Shown in pieces: positions 34,509-43,079 of a stretch of 50,810 nt of DNA. The position numbers and the translations under genes were made by a program. Source of the DNA: Chromatiales bacterium (GTDB lineage Bacteria; Pseudomonadota; Gammaproteobacteria; Steroidobacterales; GCA-2729495). Below the pieces are notes generated by a model. That model was given only the letters and a program-made list of their open reading frames with translations. It did no database searches and had not been told where the DNA came from. The DNA lies in assembly GCA_020351875.1 (NCBI GenBank), contig CP070671.1, forward strand, positions 706,415 to 757,224, written 5' to 3'. The number at the start of each line of letters is the position of its first letter. The stretch's first letter is position 1.

Positions 34509-35573
34509 ATGCGCAAGCTCATCCGCCTTTTTCTGAGACTGGTCGGCCTGGTGCTGGTGCTGAGCCTCGTCTTTGTGGCCATCGTGGCCTGGCGCGGTCA
34601 TTTCTTCCGCGGGGTGGAATCCAGTTTCGCCGGCACTTGCGAGCCACTGCCGCTGGATGGCAGCGCCGAAGACATTCAGCTCGACCGGGCCCGCGGGCTC
34701 GCCTACCTGTCGGTGCTCGATCGGCAGGGCCTCGTGGACGGCGGCGTGAACGTGCAGGGCACGGTGCTGCGGGTCAACCTGAACCTGAAGCCCCTGCGCG
34801 CCGAACCTGCACTGTTGAGCAAACCCGAGCACTTTCGGCCCCACGGGCTCAGCCTCCATGTTGACGAGCGGGGGCGGCGCTACCTGTTCGCGCTGAACCA
34901 CCCGGTGAATCGCGGCAGTGAACCGGAAATGCTGGAGATCTTCGAGGAACGGTCGCCGGGCCTGTTTCGCCACGTGCAAACCATCAGCGACCCGCTGCTG
35001 CTGTCACCGAACGACGTCGTAGCTGTCGGCCCCCGTGAGGCTTACGTCGCAAACGACAAGGCCGCGAGCAGCCTGGGCAACGTTCTGCAGCAAATCGGCA
35101 TCGGCGGCTCGCCCGTCACCTACGTGAGCAACGGCAAGGCCAGCGTGGTGGTCGACAACATTGCGGCCGGCGGTGGCATTGCCGCGTCGGCCGACGGCAG
35201 CACGATCTACGTGGCCGAAACAGCCGCGCAGCGCGTTCGCGTCCTGGAACGCGATCCCGACGACGGCAGCCTGACGGAAGTGGACCGGATTGCAGTGGAC
35301 ACCTCGCCGGACAATATCGACGTGGCCGAAGACGGCAGCCTGTGGATCGGCGCGCATTCGAATACGCTGAAGCTCATTCAGCACTTCGCGCAGGGTAAAC
35401 CGGCGCCGTCCCAGGTCCGCCGCGTGCAGGTCGAAGGCGTGCGGGCACAGGACGACATTTACCTGAACGACGGCCGTGAGATTTCCGCGAGCAGCGTCGG
35501 CGTGCGCTATGACAACCTGCTGCTGATCGGTTCCATTACGGCCCGCAAGGTGCTGGTCTGCACCCTGAACTGA
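34509..35573 (+). CDS. Paraoxonase/arylesterase-like beta-propeller protein, membrane-anchored
   Basis: 354 aa. N-terminal membrane anchor (about 7-28: LRLVGLVLVLSLVFVAIVAW). Six-bladed propeller with PON1-like motifs in order: AEDIQLD (Ca ligands Glu-Asp), FRPHGLSLHVDERG with the PHG histidine, LFALNHPVN, LLLSPNDVVAVGPREAYVAND (the Asn-Asp calcium site), GIAASADGSTIYVAET, TSPDNIDVAEDGSLWIGAHS. Mammalian and bacterial PON-type enzymes are calcium-dependent lactonases/arylesterases. The active domain should face the periplasm. A lactone substrate is likely but unproven. A TAGAAT box around 34474 may belong to its promoter. Confidence 0.82.
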   Translation: MRKLIRLFLRLVGLVLVLSLVFVAIVAWRGHFFRGVESSFAGTCEPLPLDGSAEDIQLDRARGLAYLSVLDRQGLVDGGVNVQGTVLRVNLNLKPLRAEPALLSKPEHFRPHGLSLHVDERGRRYLFALNHPVNRGSEPEMLEIFEERSPGLFRHVQTISDPLLLSPNDVVAVGPREAYVANDKAASSLGNVLQQIGIGGSPVTYVSNGKASVVVDNIAAGGGIAASADGSTIYVAETAAQRVRVLERDPDDGSLTEVDRIAVDTSPDNIDVAEDGSLWIGAHSNTLKLIQHFAQGKPAPSQVRRVQVEGVRAQDDIYLNDGREISASSVGVRYDNLLLIGSITARKVLVCTLN

Positions 35574-35602
35574 CGCGCGGCCTCGCGCGGGAATTCGCCC
35601 GC

Positions 35603-36469
35603 TCAGCTCAACGCGAGGTTGTCGATGATGGCGCCGGTCAGGAGCAGCCCGAGTTGCACGATCGACGCGGCGAAGGTCCGCCAGGCGCGCGAGGTGGCGG
35701 GCTGCAGGGCGAGGCGCAGGCTTTCGACCAGGAAATACAGGCCACCGGCCAGTGCAGCGAGCATGTAGATCCACCCCATGCCGTACCAGCCAAGCGCCAG
35801 CGACAGCACCACCAGTGCCAGCGTGTGGCCGAAGATCGACCACACCGCCACGGGCTCGGATGCCACGACCGGCAGCATCGGCACCCCGGCCGCGGCGTAG
35901 TCGTCCTTGCACGCGTAGGCCAGCGCCCAGAAATGCGGCGGTGTCCACAGGAACAGCACCACTGCCATCAGCACCGGCGCCGGCGCAAAGGTGGCGCCGA
36001 CAGCCGCCGAACCCGCCAGCACCGCGAAACTGCCGGCCAGGCCGCCAATCACGATGTTCAGCCAAGTGCGAGTTTTCAACCACACGGTATAGATCACGCC
36101 GTAGGTGAACGCACCGAGAAATATGTAGAAGGCAGCAGACACGTTGGTGGCCATGGCGGCCGCCAGCAAGGCCAGCATCGTGATCAAGACCAGTGCGGCC
36201 ACCCAGTACCAGTTGGCGCGCAGCCGGCCGGTGACGAAAGCGCGGCCGCGCGTGCGCTTCATCCGTGCATCCAGGTCACGCTCGTATAACTGGTTGAAAG
36301 CCCCGGCCGCGGACGAGGCCACCAGCACCGCGAGGCCGAGCACCAGCACGCGCCACGGCGCCAGGCCGTTGCCCGGGCTCACGGCGATGCCGGCAAGTGC
36401 GCAGGCCATGATCAGGAAGCCCAGGCGAACCTTCGCCGCGTGGTAAATCAGTGTCAGCGTTTTCGCCAT
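35603..36469 (-). CDS. cyoE: Protoheme IX farnesyltransferase (heme O synthase)
   Basis: 288 aa, a UbiA-family prenyltransferase with about eight or nine membrane segments. The first Asp-rich motif is NQLYERDLDARMKRT, then RGRAFVTGR; WTPPHFWALAYACKDDYAAAGVPMLPV is the family-specific second region. It farnesylates heme b to heme O for heme-copper oxidases. The family name in alphaproteobacteria and Gram-positives is ctaB. No cytochrome oxidase subunit gene is in the window. It ends 29 nt from the convergent PON-like gene. Confidence 0.93.
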   Translation of the reverse strand: MAKTLTLIYHAAKVRLGFLIMACALAGIAVSPGNGLAPWRVLVLGLAVLVASSAAGAFNQLYERDLDARMKRTRGRAFVTGRLRANWYWVAALVLITMLALLAAAMATNVSAAFYIFLGAFTYGVIYTVWLKTRTWLNIVIGGLAGSFAVLAGSAAVGATFAPAPVLMAVVLFLWTPPHFWALAYACKDDYAAAGVPMLPVVASEPVAVWSIFGHTLALVVLSLALGWYGMGWIYMLAALAGGLYFLVESLRLALQPATSRAWRTFAASIVQLGLLLTGAIIDNLALS

Positions 36470-36506
36470 TCGGCGTCGTTGTATTCAGACACGGGAAACG
36501 GCAATT

Positions 36507-37475
36507 CTACCCCATGGCGCCATCGTCTCGCCTGCCTTCGTCGGGCCTGCCCACCCTGGGCACGACGGACTCCTGGAGCGGAAAGTCGGCCTGTGGCTGG
36601 GCGCGATGCGTCCGGGTTTCCCGGTACAGGATGAACAGGCCGCTGGCCACGATGATCGCGCCACCGAGCCACGTGGTCGCCAGGGGCACCTCCCCCCAGA
36701 TCAGGTAACCGGCGCCGGCGGCCCACACCAGGCCGGTGTACTCGAAGGGCACCAGCAGCGCCGCAGGCGCGTGGCGAAACGCCCCGGTAATGAGCACGAA
36801 GGCCAGGCCGCCAAACAGCCCGCACGTGGCGAACAGCAGCCAGTCGACGGGCGACGGGGGGATCCAGCTACCGAGTGCGAACGGCACGCTGATGAGCATT
36901 GGTGCCGGAAACAGGTAAAGACTCAATGCCGCCGTCGACTCCGTGCCGCTCAGCCGGCGCGCGCTCAGTGACAAGAGCGCATACAGGAACGCGCCCGCGA
37001 GCGCGACCAGGGCGGCCGGATTCACCAGGCCGGCCCCGGGCTGCAAAACGATCAGCACGCCTGCGAAACCGGTGAGCACCGCACCCCAGCGCCACGGTCC
37101 CACGGCTTCGCCGAGCACCGGCCAGGACAGTGCCGTGACGATCAGCGGCGCGGTAAAAGCCAGGATCAGCACGTCGGCCAGGGGCATGCGCGGCAGCGCG
37201 TAGAAAAACGCGAACATCGACCCGGTCATCACCACGGAGCGCAGCGCGTGCCATTGGGGTCGGGCAGTCTGCAGAGTGCCCGGCCCGAGCCGGATGCAGG
37301 CGTACAGCAGGATCAGCAGCAGGGAGAACGCGCAGCGCAGCAGGACCAGTTGCGCGAGCCCGTACTCGGCCAGCAGCCACTTGGCCGAGATGTCGAGGCC
37401 CAGCATGGAAAACACGCCCGCGCACATCAGCGCGATGCCCCGCCCAGGGGCCGTGCCCGACGCGCCCGGAGTCAT
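36507..37475 (-). CDS. EamA/DMT-family transporter
   Basis: 322 aa, ten hydrophobic segments in two EamA repeats: first ALMCAGVFSMLGLDISAKWL through ALSWPVLGEAVGPWRWGAVL and second PAALVALAGAFLYALLSLSA through GYLIWGEVPLATTWLGGAII. The (P/L)xxGE glutamate at the end of each repeat is a family mark. It is a probable exporter of amino acids or metabolites. Its start overlaps the stop of the Tat-signal aminotransferase by 4 nt (ATGA), so the two are translated together. The last 35 residues are charged and cytoplasmic. Confidence 0.9.
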   Translation of the reverse strand: MTPGASGTAPGRGIALMCAGVFSMLGLDISAKWLLAEYGLAQLVLLRCAFSLLLILLYACIRLGPGTLQTARPQWHALRSVVMTGSMFAFFYALPRMPLADVLILAFTAPLIVTALSWPVLGEAVGPWRWGAVLTGFAGVLIVLQPGAGLVNPAALVALAGAFLYALLSLSARRLSGTESTAALSLYLFPAPMLISVPFALGSWIPPSPVDWLLFATCGLFGGLAFVLITGAFRHAPAALLVPFEYTGLVWAAGAGYLIWGEVPLATTWLGGAIIVASGLFILYRETRTHRAQPQADFPLQESVVPRVGRPDEGRRDDGAMG

Positions 37476-38569
37476 CCGGGGGACCGGAAATAGTCGCGGG
37501 CGGCCGCAGTAAAGGCCTGCATGTCTTCGACCCGGCCCATGCTGACCCGGCTCCAGCTCGGGTAGGCCGCCGACGGCATGCCGGTCAGAATGCCCCGCTC
37601 GCGCATGCCGGCCGCAAAGGCCCGGGGTGACCCGCCGGTGTCGAAGAACACGAAATTGCCGTGGCTCGGCCGGTACGCCAGGCCCAGTTCGTCGAAGACC
37701 GCCATCGTGACAGCCCGGCCTGCGCGGATTTTCTCCCGGCTGAAGTCCAGGAACTCGGCGTCCGCGAGACTGGCGGCCGCGGCGAGCACGCCGGGATAAC
37801 TCATTTGCGACACACGCAGCGCTTCCAGGCGCCGGATCAGTTCGGCGGGCCCCACCGCATAGCCAACGCGCAGCCCTGCCATGCCGTGCAACTTGGAAAA
37901 AGTACGGGTCACGATCACCGCGTCACCGGCGCGCACGCGCGCGACCGCAGTGAGCGCGCGCCAGTCGGGGTTCAGGTCCAAGTAAGCCTCATCCACCAGC
38001 ACCGGCGCCCGCGGGCTGACCGCGGCAATGAACTCGCCCAGCCGAGTGACGTCGAGCTGTGTTCCGGTCGGGTTGTTCGGATTGCAGACATACATCAACT
38101 TCGTTGCCGGGTTCACCGCTGCCGCCATCGCGTCCAGGTCATGGGTCATCGCGTCATCCAGCGGTACTTCCGCCACCTCGCAGCCCAGCTTGCGCGCGTA
38201 GTCAGGCAAGAAGAAAAAGGTCGGACTGGCAGCCACGACGCGCCCCCCCTGCCCCGCCAGGGCGAGGGCGGACACTCGCAGCGCCTCGGTAGAGCCAGCG
38301 CAAACCATCACCTGGGAGGGTTCGACCCCTTCCAGCTGCGCGATGTCGGCCTTCAGCGCGCCGACCTCGCGCACCGCGTACCGCCAGCCGTTTTTCACCG
38401 CCCTGGTCGCAGCAGCCCGGGCGGACGGTGACGGACCGTAGGGGTTCTCGTTGGCGATCAGGCGGCGCATGGCCGGCGGCCGGGATGCGTCTTTCCCCCA
38501 GGTCCGCATCGCAACGGCGCCCGCCAGGGCCCCGGCCAGCAACGCTCTGCGGGATAAACACTCGCTCAT
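37472..38569 (-). CDS. Histidinol-phosphate aminotransferase-like PLP enzyme with Tat signal
   Basis: 365 aa. The N-terminus [20 protein letters not shown] is a twin-arginine type signal, unusual for an aminotransferase. The class I fold follows: [59 protein letters not shown] and Lys226 in [18 protein letters not shown]; the C-terminal [12 protein letters not shown] is also HisC-like. HisC enzymes are cytoplasmic and lack the first ~30 residues. Tat can export a folded protein with PLP bound, so a periplasmic transaminase is plausible. It is coupled to a DMT transporter and divergent from cysH. Substrate unknown. Confidence 0.85.
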   Translation of the reverse strand: MSECLSRRALLAGALAGAVAMRTWGKDASRPPAMRRLIANENPYGPSPSARAAATRAVKNGWRYAVREVGALKADIAQLEGVEPSQVMVCAGSTEALRVSALALAGQGGRVVAASPTFFFLPDYARKLGCEVAEVPLDDAMTHDLDAMAAAVNPATKLMYVCNPNNPTGTQLDVTRLGEFIAAVSPRAPVLVDEAYLDLNPDWRALTAVARVRAGDAVIVTRTFSKLHGMAGLRVGYAVGPAELIRRLEALRVSQMSYPGVLAAAASLADAEFLDFSREKIRAGRAVTMAVFDELGLAYRPSHGNFVFFDTGGSPRAFAAGMRERGILTGMPSAAYPSWSRVSMGRVEDMQAFTAAARDYFRSPG

Positions 38570-38693
38570 GGTTCGCCCTCCTGCCCCGAAAATAATCCCA
38601 AGTTATACCGGGATAACAACTCCGACGTTCACGCGTCGGGGCCTAGGCTATACCTTTGCGTCCCGGCCTTGGGGCCGGGTTTCAGAGCTACCG

Positions 38694-39482
38694 ATGAGCC
38701 GCTACGCCACCAACACTGCAGAAGCACTCTGCTACCCGGACCGCCGGGCCGACTTCGACGCGCTGGGCGAGGAAGAGTCCCGCGAGCGCGCGCTGGCCCA
38801 CTGCAACCGGTGTTTTGCCGAGCTCGGCGCGGAGCAACGCGTCGCGTGGGCGCTGGACAACCTGCCCGGCACCCACGTGCTGTCGTCGAGCTTCGGCGCG
38901 CAGGCTGCGGTGTCCCTGCACCTGGTCACGGCGCAGCGACCCGATATTCCGGTGGTCTTCATCGACACCGGCTACCATTTCCCGGAAACCTATCGCTTCG
39001 TCGACACACTGACGAAACGCCTGAACCTGAACCTGCAGGTTTTCAGCAACCCGGTGAGCCCGGCCTGGCAGGAAGCCGTGCACGGCCGGCGCTGGGAACA
39101 GGGTGTTGCCGGTATCGACGCGTACAACCGCGACAACAAGGTCGAGCCCATGGAGCGTGCGTTGCGCGACCTCGGGGCCGGCACCTGGTTCGCCGGGCTG
39201 CGCCGCGACCAGAGCGAGAGTCGGGCTGACACGCCGTTCCTGTCCTGGTCCGGCGACCGCTGGAAGGTGCACGTGATTGCCGACTGGAGTGACCGGGAAG
39301 TGTTCCTGTACCTCCGCGGGCACAACCTGCCCTATCACCCGCTCTGGGAACAGGGTTACGTGTCGATCGGTGACGTCCACACCACGCGTTCGATACACGA
39401 GGTCAACAAGCAAGAGGAAACCCGCTTCTTCGGATTGAAGCGCGAGTGCGGCCTGCACGACATCGACCTGTCGTCGCTCTGA
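38694..39482 (+). CDS. cysH: Phosphoadenylyl-sulfate (PAPS) reductase
   Basis: 262 aa from ATG 38694; upstream frame discarded. Landmarks: [16 protein letters not shown] (P-loop-like PP motif), [36 protein letters not shown] and the C-terminal KRECGLH with catalytic Cys252. The paired cysteines (CC and CxxC) that hold the 4Fe-4S cluster of APS reductases are absent, so PAPS is the likely substrate with thioredoxin as donor. It produces sulfite for the siroheme-dependent sulfite reductase, whose cofactor genes lie just downstream. A small hairpin CCGACG-CGTCGG lies at about 38621-38638. Confidence 0.93.
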   Translation: MSRYATNTAEALCYPDRRADFDALGEEESRERALAHCNRCFAELGAEQRVAWALDNLPGTHVLSSSFGAQAAVSLHLVTAQRPDIPVVFIDTGYHFPETYRFVDTLTKRLNLNLQVFSNPVSPAWQEAVHGRRWEQGVAGIDAYNRDNKVEPMERALRDLGAGTWFAGLRRDQSESRADTPFLSWSGDRWKVHVIADWSDREVFLYLRGHNLPYHPLWEQGYVSIGDVHTTRSIHEVNKQEETRFFGLKRECGLHDIDLSSL

Positions 39483-39497
39483 AAAGCTGCCGCCGTT

Positions 39498-40508
39498 TCA
39501 GGCTGCGTCCGCTACCTCGTTGCCGCAACCGCCGCGGATCGGCAGCGCGACGTTCTCGAGCAGTGCATCCACTTGCGCCTGCGTGTCCGTCTCGCGCACG
39601 TCGCGTATCAGTTCCGGTGTCAGGTGGGGCGCGAACAGGCCCATGAAGTCCACCATGTAGTCGCGCAGCACCGCGTCACGCCGGTAACCCAGCCAGGTCG
39701 TCACACGGGGAAACAGGCCGACGGCATCCAGCGCCTGCAGATCGCGCTCATCCTGGCATTCGTAGGCCATTGCAGCCACCACGCCGACCCCCATGCCCAT
39801 GCGCACGTAAGTCTTGATGATATCGGCATCGCGCGCAGTAAAGACGACATCGGGTTCCAGCCCCTGTTCGGCAAATGCGTTCTTGAAGGACGATTCACCC
39901 GTCGCACTGAACACATAAGTGATCAAGGGATACTGCGCCAGCGTCACGAGGTCGAGCTTGCCGGCGAGCTTTGTCAGCGCGTGGTCTCGCGGTATTAGCA
40001 CGATGCGGTCCCAGTGATACACCGGTAACAGCACCAGCCCCGGAAACAGGTTGCGCGACCCGGTGGCAATGGCGAAGTCCACACGCCCCCCGGCCACGAG
40101 TTCCGCAATCTGTTCAGAAGTCCCCTGGTGCAGTTCGAGACTCACCTTCGGGTAGCGTTCGCGAAAGGTCCGTACGACCTCCGGCAACACGTAGCGAGCC
40201 TGCGTGTGCGTGGTGGCGATCGACAGCGTGCCTTCCTGCTCGCCGGAGATATTGCTCGCGAGACTCTTGATGTTGTCGACCTCGCGCATGATCTGCCGGG
40301 CCCGGGAGATCACGTCGCGCCCCGCCGGCGTGATGGCGGTCAGACTCTTGCCCTTGCGCGTAAACAGCTGCACGCCCAGTTCCTGCTCGAGCAGCTTCAG
40401 CTGCTTGCTGATCCCCGGCTGGCTCGTGTACAGGCGTTCGGCAGCGGCAGTGATATTGAGGCCAGCATCGGCGATGCCAAGGAGGTAGCGTAGTTGCTGC
40501 AGGGTCAC
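39498..40508 (-). CDS. cysB: LysR-family regulator of sulfur assimilation, CysB
   Basis: 336 aa from GTG 40506-40508 (AAGGA about 8 nt upstream); the CysB opening TLQQLRYLLGIADAGLNITA begins at once, which decides the start. Winged HTH 1-60: AAERLYTSQPGISKQLKLLE, then QELGVQLFTRKGKSLTAITP. Effector domain: LSIATTHTQARYVLPEVVRT with the TTHTQARY segment specific to CysB/Cbl, which senses O-acetylserine or sulfate/APS. It is divergent from cysG and convergent with cysH, and probably activates the cysG operon through the shared intergenic region. Confidence 0.92.
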   Translation of the reverse strand: MTLQQLRYLLGIADAGLNITAAAERLYTSQPGISKQLKLLEQELGVQLFTRKGKSLTAITPAGRDVISRARQIMREVDNIKSLASNISGEQEGTLSIATTHTQARYVLPEVVRTFRERYPKVSLELHQGTSEQIAELVAGGRVDFAIATGSRNLFPGLVLLPVYHWDRIVLIPRDHALTKLAGKLDLVTLAQYPLITYVFSATGESSFKNAFAEQGLEPDVVFTARDADIIKTYVRMGMGVGVVAAMAYECQDERDLQALDAVGLFPRVTTWLGYRRDAVLRDYMVDFMGLFAPHLTPELIRDVRETDTQAQVDALLENVALPIRGGCGNEVADAA

Positions 40509-40687
40509 GGTGGCGTTCCTTCGCGCGGCGCCCGAGGCCGCTGGCGCGTATATAACCATGGGTTCTATAGTGGGTCAATGCCGCCCCGCATATATAGCGT
40601 CCGGCGATATCCGCAGGCGAAGTCAGACTTTTGGCCGCCTGCGAGCGCGGTTAAGGTAGGCGGCCAAGGCTCAGGATCTCGTTCGGG
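40509..40687. promoter_or_regulatory. cysB-cysG divergent promoter region
   Basis: 179 bases, locally AT-rich between 40547 and 40603 in otherwise GC-rich DNA. ATAACC-N3-GGTTCTAT (about 40551-40567) and CTATA...TATAG (about 40564-40600) are loose inverted repeats of the type LysR proteins use; CysB binding here is a guess. GCATATATAGCG holds a possible -10 box. The right half contains GGCCGCCT-N17-AGGCGGCC (about 40633-40664), arms of a stable stem before cysG. Confidence 0.4.
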
Positions 40688-42088
40688 ATGGATTACTTTC
40701 CTATGTTTGCGGCGGTGCGCGGCGAGCCGTGCCTGGTGGTCGGCGGCGGCGAGGTCGCGCTGCGCAAGGTGCGCCAGCTGCGGCGTGCCGGGGCCCGGGT
40801 CACCGTCAATGCCCCGGACATTCATGCAGAGTTGCTAGCGCTGGCCGACCGGGGAGAACTGCGGGTGGAAGCGAGCCCCTTCCAGCCGGAACTGGTGGCA
40901 GAACACCTGCTGATCATCGCGGCCACCAGCGATCACGAGGTCAATCACGCCGTGGCGCAGGCGGCGCGCGAGGCGACACGTTTTTGCAACGTCGTGGACG
41001 ACGGCGATGCGTGCAGCTTCATCGTCCCGTCAGTCGTGGATCGAACGCCGCTGGTGCTGGCCATCAGCAGCGGCGGTCAGGCACCGATGGTCGCGCGCAT
41101 GCTTCGCCAGCAAATCGAAACCTGGCTGCCCGAACGAATTGCGGCGCTGGCCACGTGGGTCAGTCGCTGGCGCCAGCGTGTCGCCAAACACGTGCCGGCC
41201 GGCCACGCACGCGTACAGTTCTGGCAGGACACGCTGGACGGCGCGGCCACCGACCAGGTGCTGGCCGGCCGCGAGGCTGCAGCGGACCAGTTGCTGGCGC
41301 AGCGGCTCGGTGGCGGCCGGCAGCCCGGCGTCGGTGAAGCCTGGCTGGTGGGCGCGGGACCGGGTGATCCGGGCTTGCTGACACGTCGCGGGCAATTCCT
41401 GCTGCAACGGGCGGACGCGATACTGCACGACCGGCTGGTCACGCCGGAGATCCTCGACCTGGCGCGTCGCGATGCGGAACTGGTCTGCGTCGGCAAGCAG
41501 GGTGGCGGGCCGTCAACCAATCAGGACGACATCAACCGCCAACTGATTCACCGCGTGCGCCGTGGCCAGCGCGTGTGCCGGCTGAAGGGCGGGGATCCGT
41601 TCGTGTTCGGCCGCGGCGGCGAAGAGCTGCAGGCGCTGGCAGCAGCCGGCCTGCCGTTCCAGGCCGTGCCCGGCATCACGGCAGGGTCTGCCTGTGCCAC
41701 CTATGCGGGCATCCCGCTGACCCACCGTGGCCTGGCCGAAGGCGTCAGCTTCATCACCGGGCATCGCGCGCCGGGTGCACCCGACACCAACTGGGCGCCG
41801 CTGGTCCAGAGCGGCCACACCCTTGTGATCTACATGGGCGGGCGACGGGCGGCGGCCCTGTGCGACACCTTGCAGGCGCACGGCAAAGCCCCCGACACCC
41901 CGGCCGCCCTGGTAGAACAGGGCACGACCCGCGATCAGCGCGTTACCGGCGGGACGCTGGCCGATCTGCCCGGCCGGCTGCAGGACGTTCGCAGCCCGGC
42001 ACTGCTGGTGGTCGGCGCCGTGGCGAGCCTGGCCGGACAGTTGCAATGGCTGGAGACTGAACCGCCCGCATCCCGCGCGGCGATCTGA
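40688..42088 (+). CDS. cysG: Siroheme synthase CysG (trifunctional)
   Basis: 466 aa from the ATG at 40688. N-terminal dehydrogenase/ferrochelatase module (about 1-210): CLVVGGGEVALRKVRQLRRA with the NAD Gly motif, CNVVDDGDACSFIVPSVVDR and LAISSGGQAPMVARMLR, which holds the phospho-serine site. C-terminal uroporphyrinogen III methyltransferase (about 215-455): WLVGAGPGDPGLLTRRG, RLKGGDPFVFGRGGEEL, GVSFITGHRAPG and TLVIYMGGRR. It converts uroporphyrinogen III to siroheme in one protein. It is the first gene of an operon that also makes uroporphyrinogen III. Confidence 0.95.
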   Translation: MDYFPMFAAVRGEPCLVVGGGEVALRKVRQLRRAGARVTVNAPDIHAELLALADRGELRVEASPFQPELVAEHLLIIAATSDHEVNHAVAQAAREATRFCNVVDDGDACSFIVPSVVDRTPLVLAISSGGQAPMVARMLRQQIETWLPERIAALATWVSRWRQRVAKHVPAGHARVQFWQDTLDGAATDQVLAGREAAADQLLAQRLGGGRQPGVGEAWLVGAGPGDPGLLTRRGQFLLQRADAILHDRLVTPEILDLARRDAELVCVGKQGGGPSTNQDDINRQLIHRVRRGQRVCRLKGGDPFVFGRGGEELQALAAAGLPFQAVPGITAGSACATYAGIPLTHRGLAEGVSFITGHRAPGAPDTNWAPLVQSGHTLVIYMGGRRAAALCDTLQAHGKAPDTPAALVEQGTTRDQRVTGGTLADLPGRLQDVRSPALLVVGAVASLAGQLQWLETEPPASRAAI

Positions 42089-42116
42089 CAACGACAACGA
42101 AACGGAGCTCGAGATC

Positions 42117-43079
42117 ATGATCTACGACAGCATTCTCGACACAATCGGCGACACGCCCGTCGTTCGGCTGAACAGGATCGCGCCCGAGGGCGTGGAAATG
42201 TTCGTGAAGGTGGAAGCCTTCAATCCCCTGGGCTCGGTGAAGGACCGGCTGGCGCTCGCGATCGTCAACGACGCGGAACGCAGCGGGGCGCTGAAGCCGG
42301 GGCAGACCGTCGTGGAAGCGACATCGGGCAACACGGGCATTGCGCTCGCCATGGTCTGTGCGGCGCGGGGCTATCCGTTCGTGGCGACGATGGTGGAAAC
42401 CTTTTCCATCGAACGTCGCAAGATCATGCGGGCCCTCGGCGCAAAAGTGATCCTGACGCCCGCAGCCGAAAAAGGCACGGGCATGGTGTTGCGGGCAGCG
42501 GAGCTGGCGGAGCAACACGGGTGGTTCCTGGCCCGGCAATTCGAGAACCAGGCCAATCCCGCCTACCACCGCAATACCACCGGCCCGGAAATCCTGCGCG
42601 ACTTCGCGAACCGGGATCTCGATTACTGGGTCACGGGCTGGGGCACCGGCGGCACGATGACCGGCGCGGGCGAGGTCATCAAGCGCGCGCGACCGAGCGT
42701 GCAAATCGTCGCCACGGAACCGGCGGAGGCGTCCATGCTGGCCGGCAAGGAATGGCAGCCGCACAAGATCCAGGGCTGGACGCCCAACTTCGTGCCGGAT
42801 GTTCTGAACCCTGATGTCTATGACGAACTCGTGCCGGTGACGGACGAAGACGGCAAACACTGGGCACTGCGGCTGGCCCAGGAAGAGGGCATTTTTGTCG
42901 GCCTGTCGGCGGGTGCCACGCTCGCAGCGGCGATGCAGGTCGCCGCCAAAGCAGACCGCGGCGCGACGATCCTGGCCATGCTGCCGGACACCGGTGAACG
43001 CTACCTCAGTACTTATCTGTTCGAAGAGGTGCCGGAAGGCTCCGATGACGAATGGCTGGCAAGCCTGGACACGGCGTGA
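42117..43079 (+). CDS. cysK: Cysteine synthase (O-acetylserine sulfhydrylase)
   Basis: 320 aa. GGAG precedes the ATG, 28 nt after cysG. Fold-type II PLP enzyme: FNPLGSVKDRL with Lys42, EATSGNTGIALAMV (the TSGNTG loop), YWVTGWGTGGTMTGAGEVIK (PLP phosphate loop) and IFVGLSAGATLAAA. It makes cysteine from O-acetylserine and the sulfide produced by sulfite reductase. The stop codon overlaps the GTG start of the next gene (GTGA). Its place inside a tetrapyrrole operon links siroheme supply to use of the sulfide. Confidence 0.94.
   Translation: MIYDSILDTIGDTPVVRLNRIAPEGVEMFVKVEAFNPLGSVKDRLALAIVNDAERSGALKPGQTVVEATSGNTGIALAMVCAARGYPFVATMVETFSIERRKIMRALGAKVILTPAAEKGTGMVLRAAELAEQHGWFLARQFENQANPAYHRNTTGPEILRDFANRDLDYWVTGWGTGGTMTGAGEVIKRARPSVQIVATEPAEASMLAGKEWQPHKIQGWTPNFVPDVLNPDVYDELVPVTDEDGKHWALRLAQEEGIFVGLSAGATLAAAMQVAAKADRGATILAMLPDTGERYLSTYLFEEVPEGSDDEWLASLDTA

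Noticed and set aside
38694..39482. CysH as an iron-sulfur APS reductase
   Set aside because: The CC and CxxC cysteine pairs required for the 4Fe-4S cluster are absent; only the KRECGLH cysteine remains, so PAPS reductase fits better.
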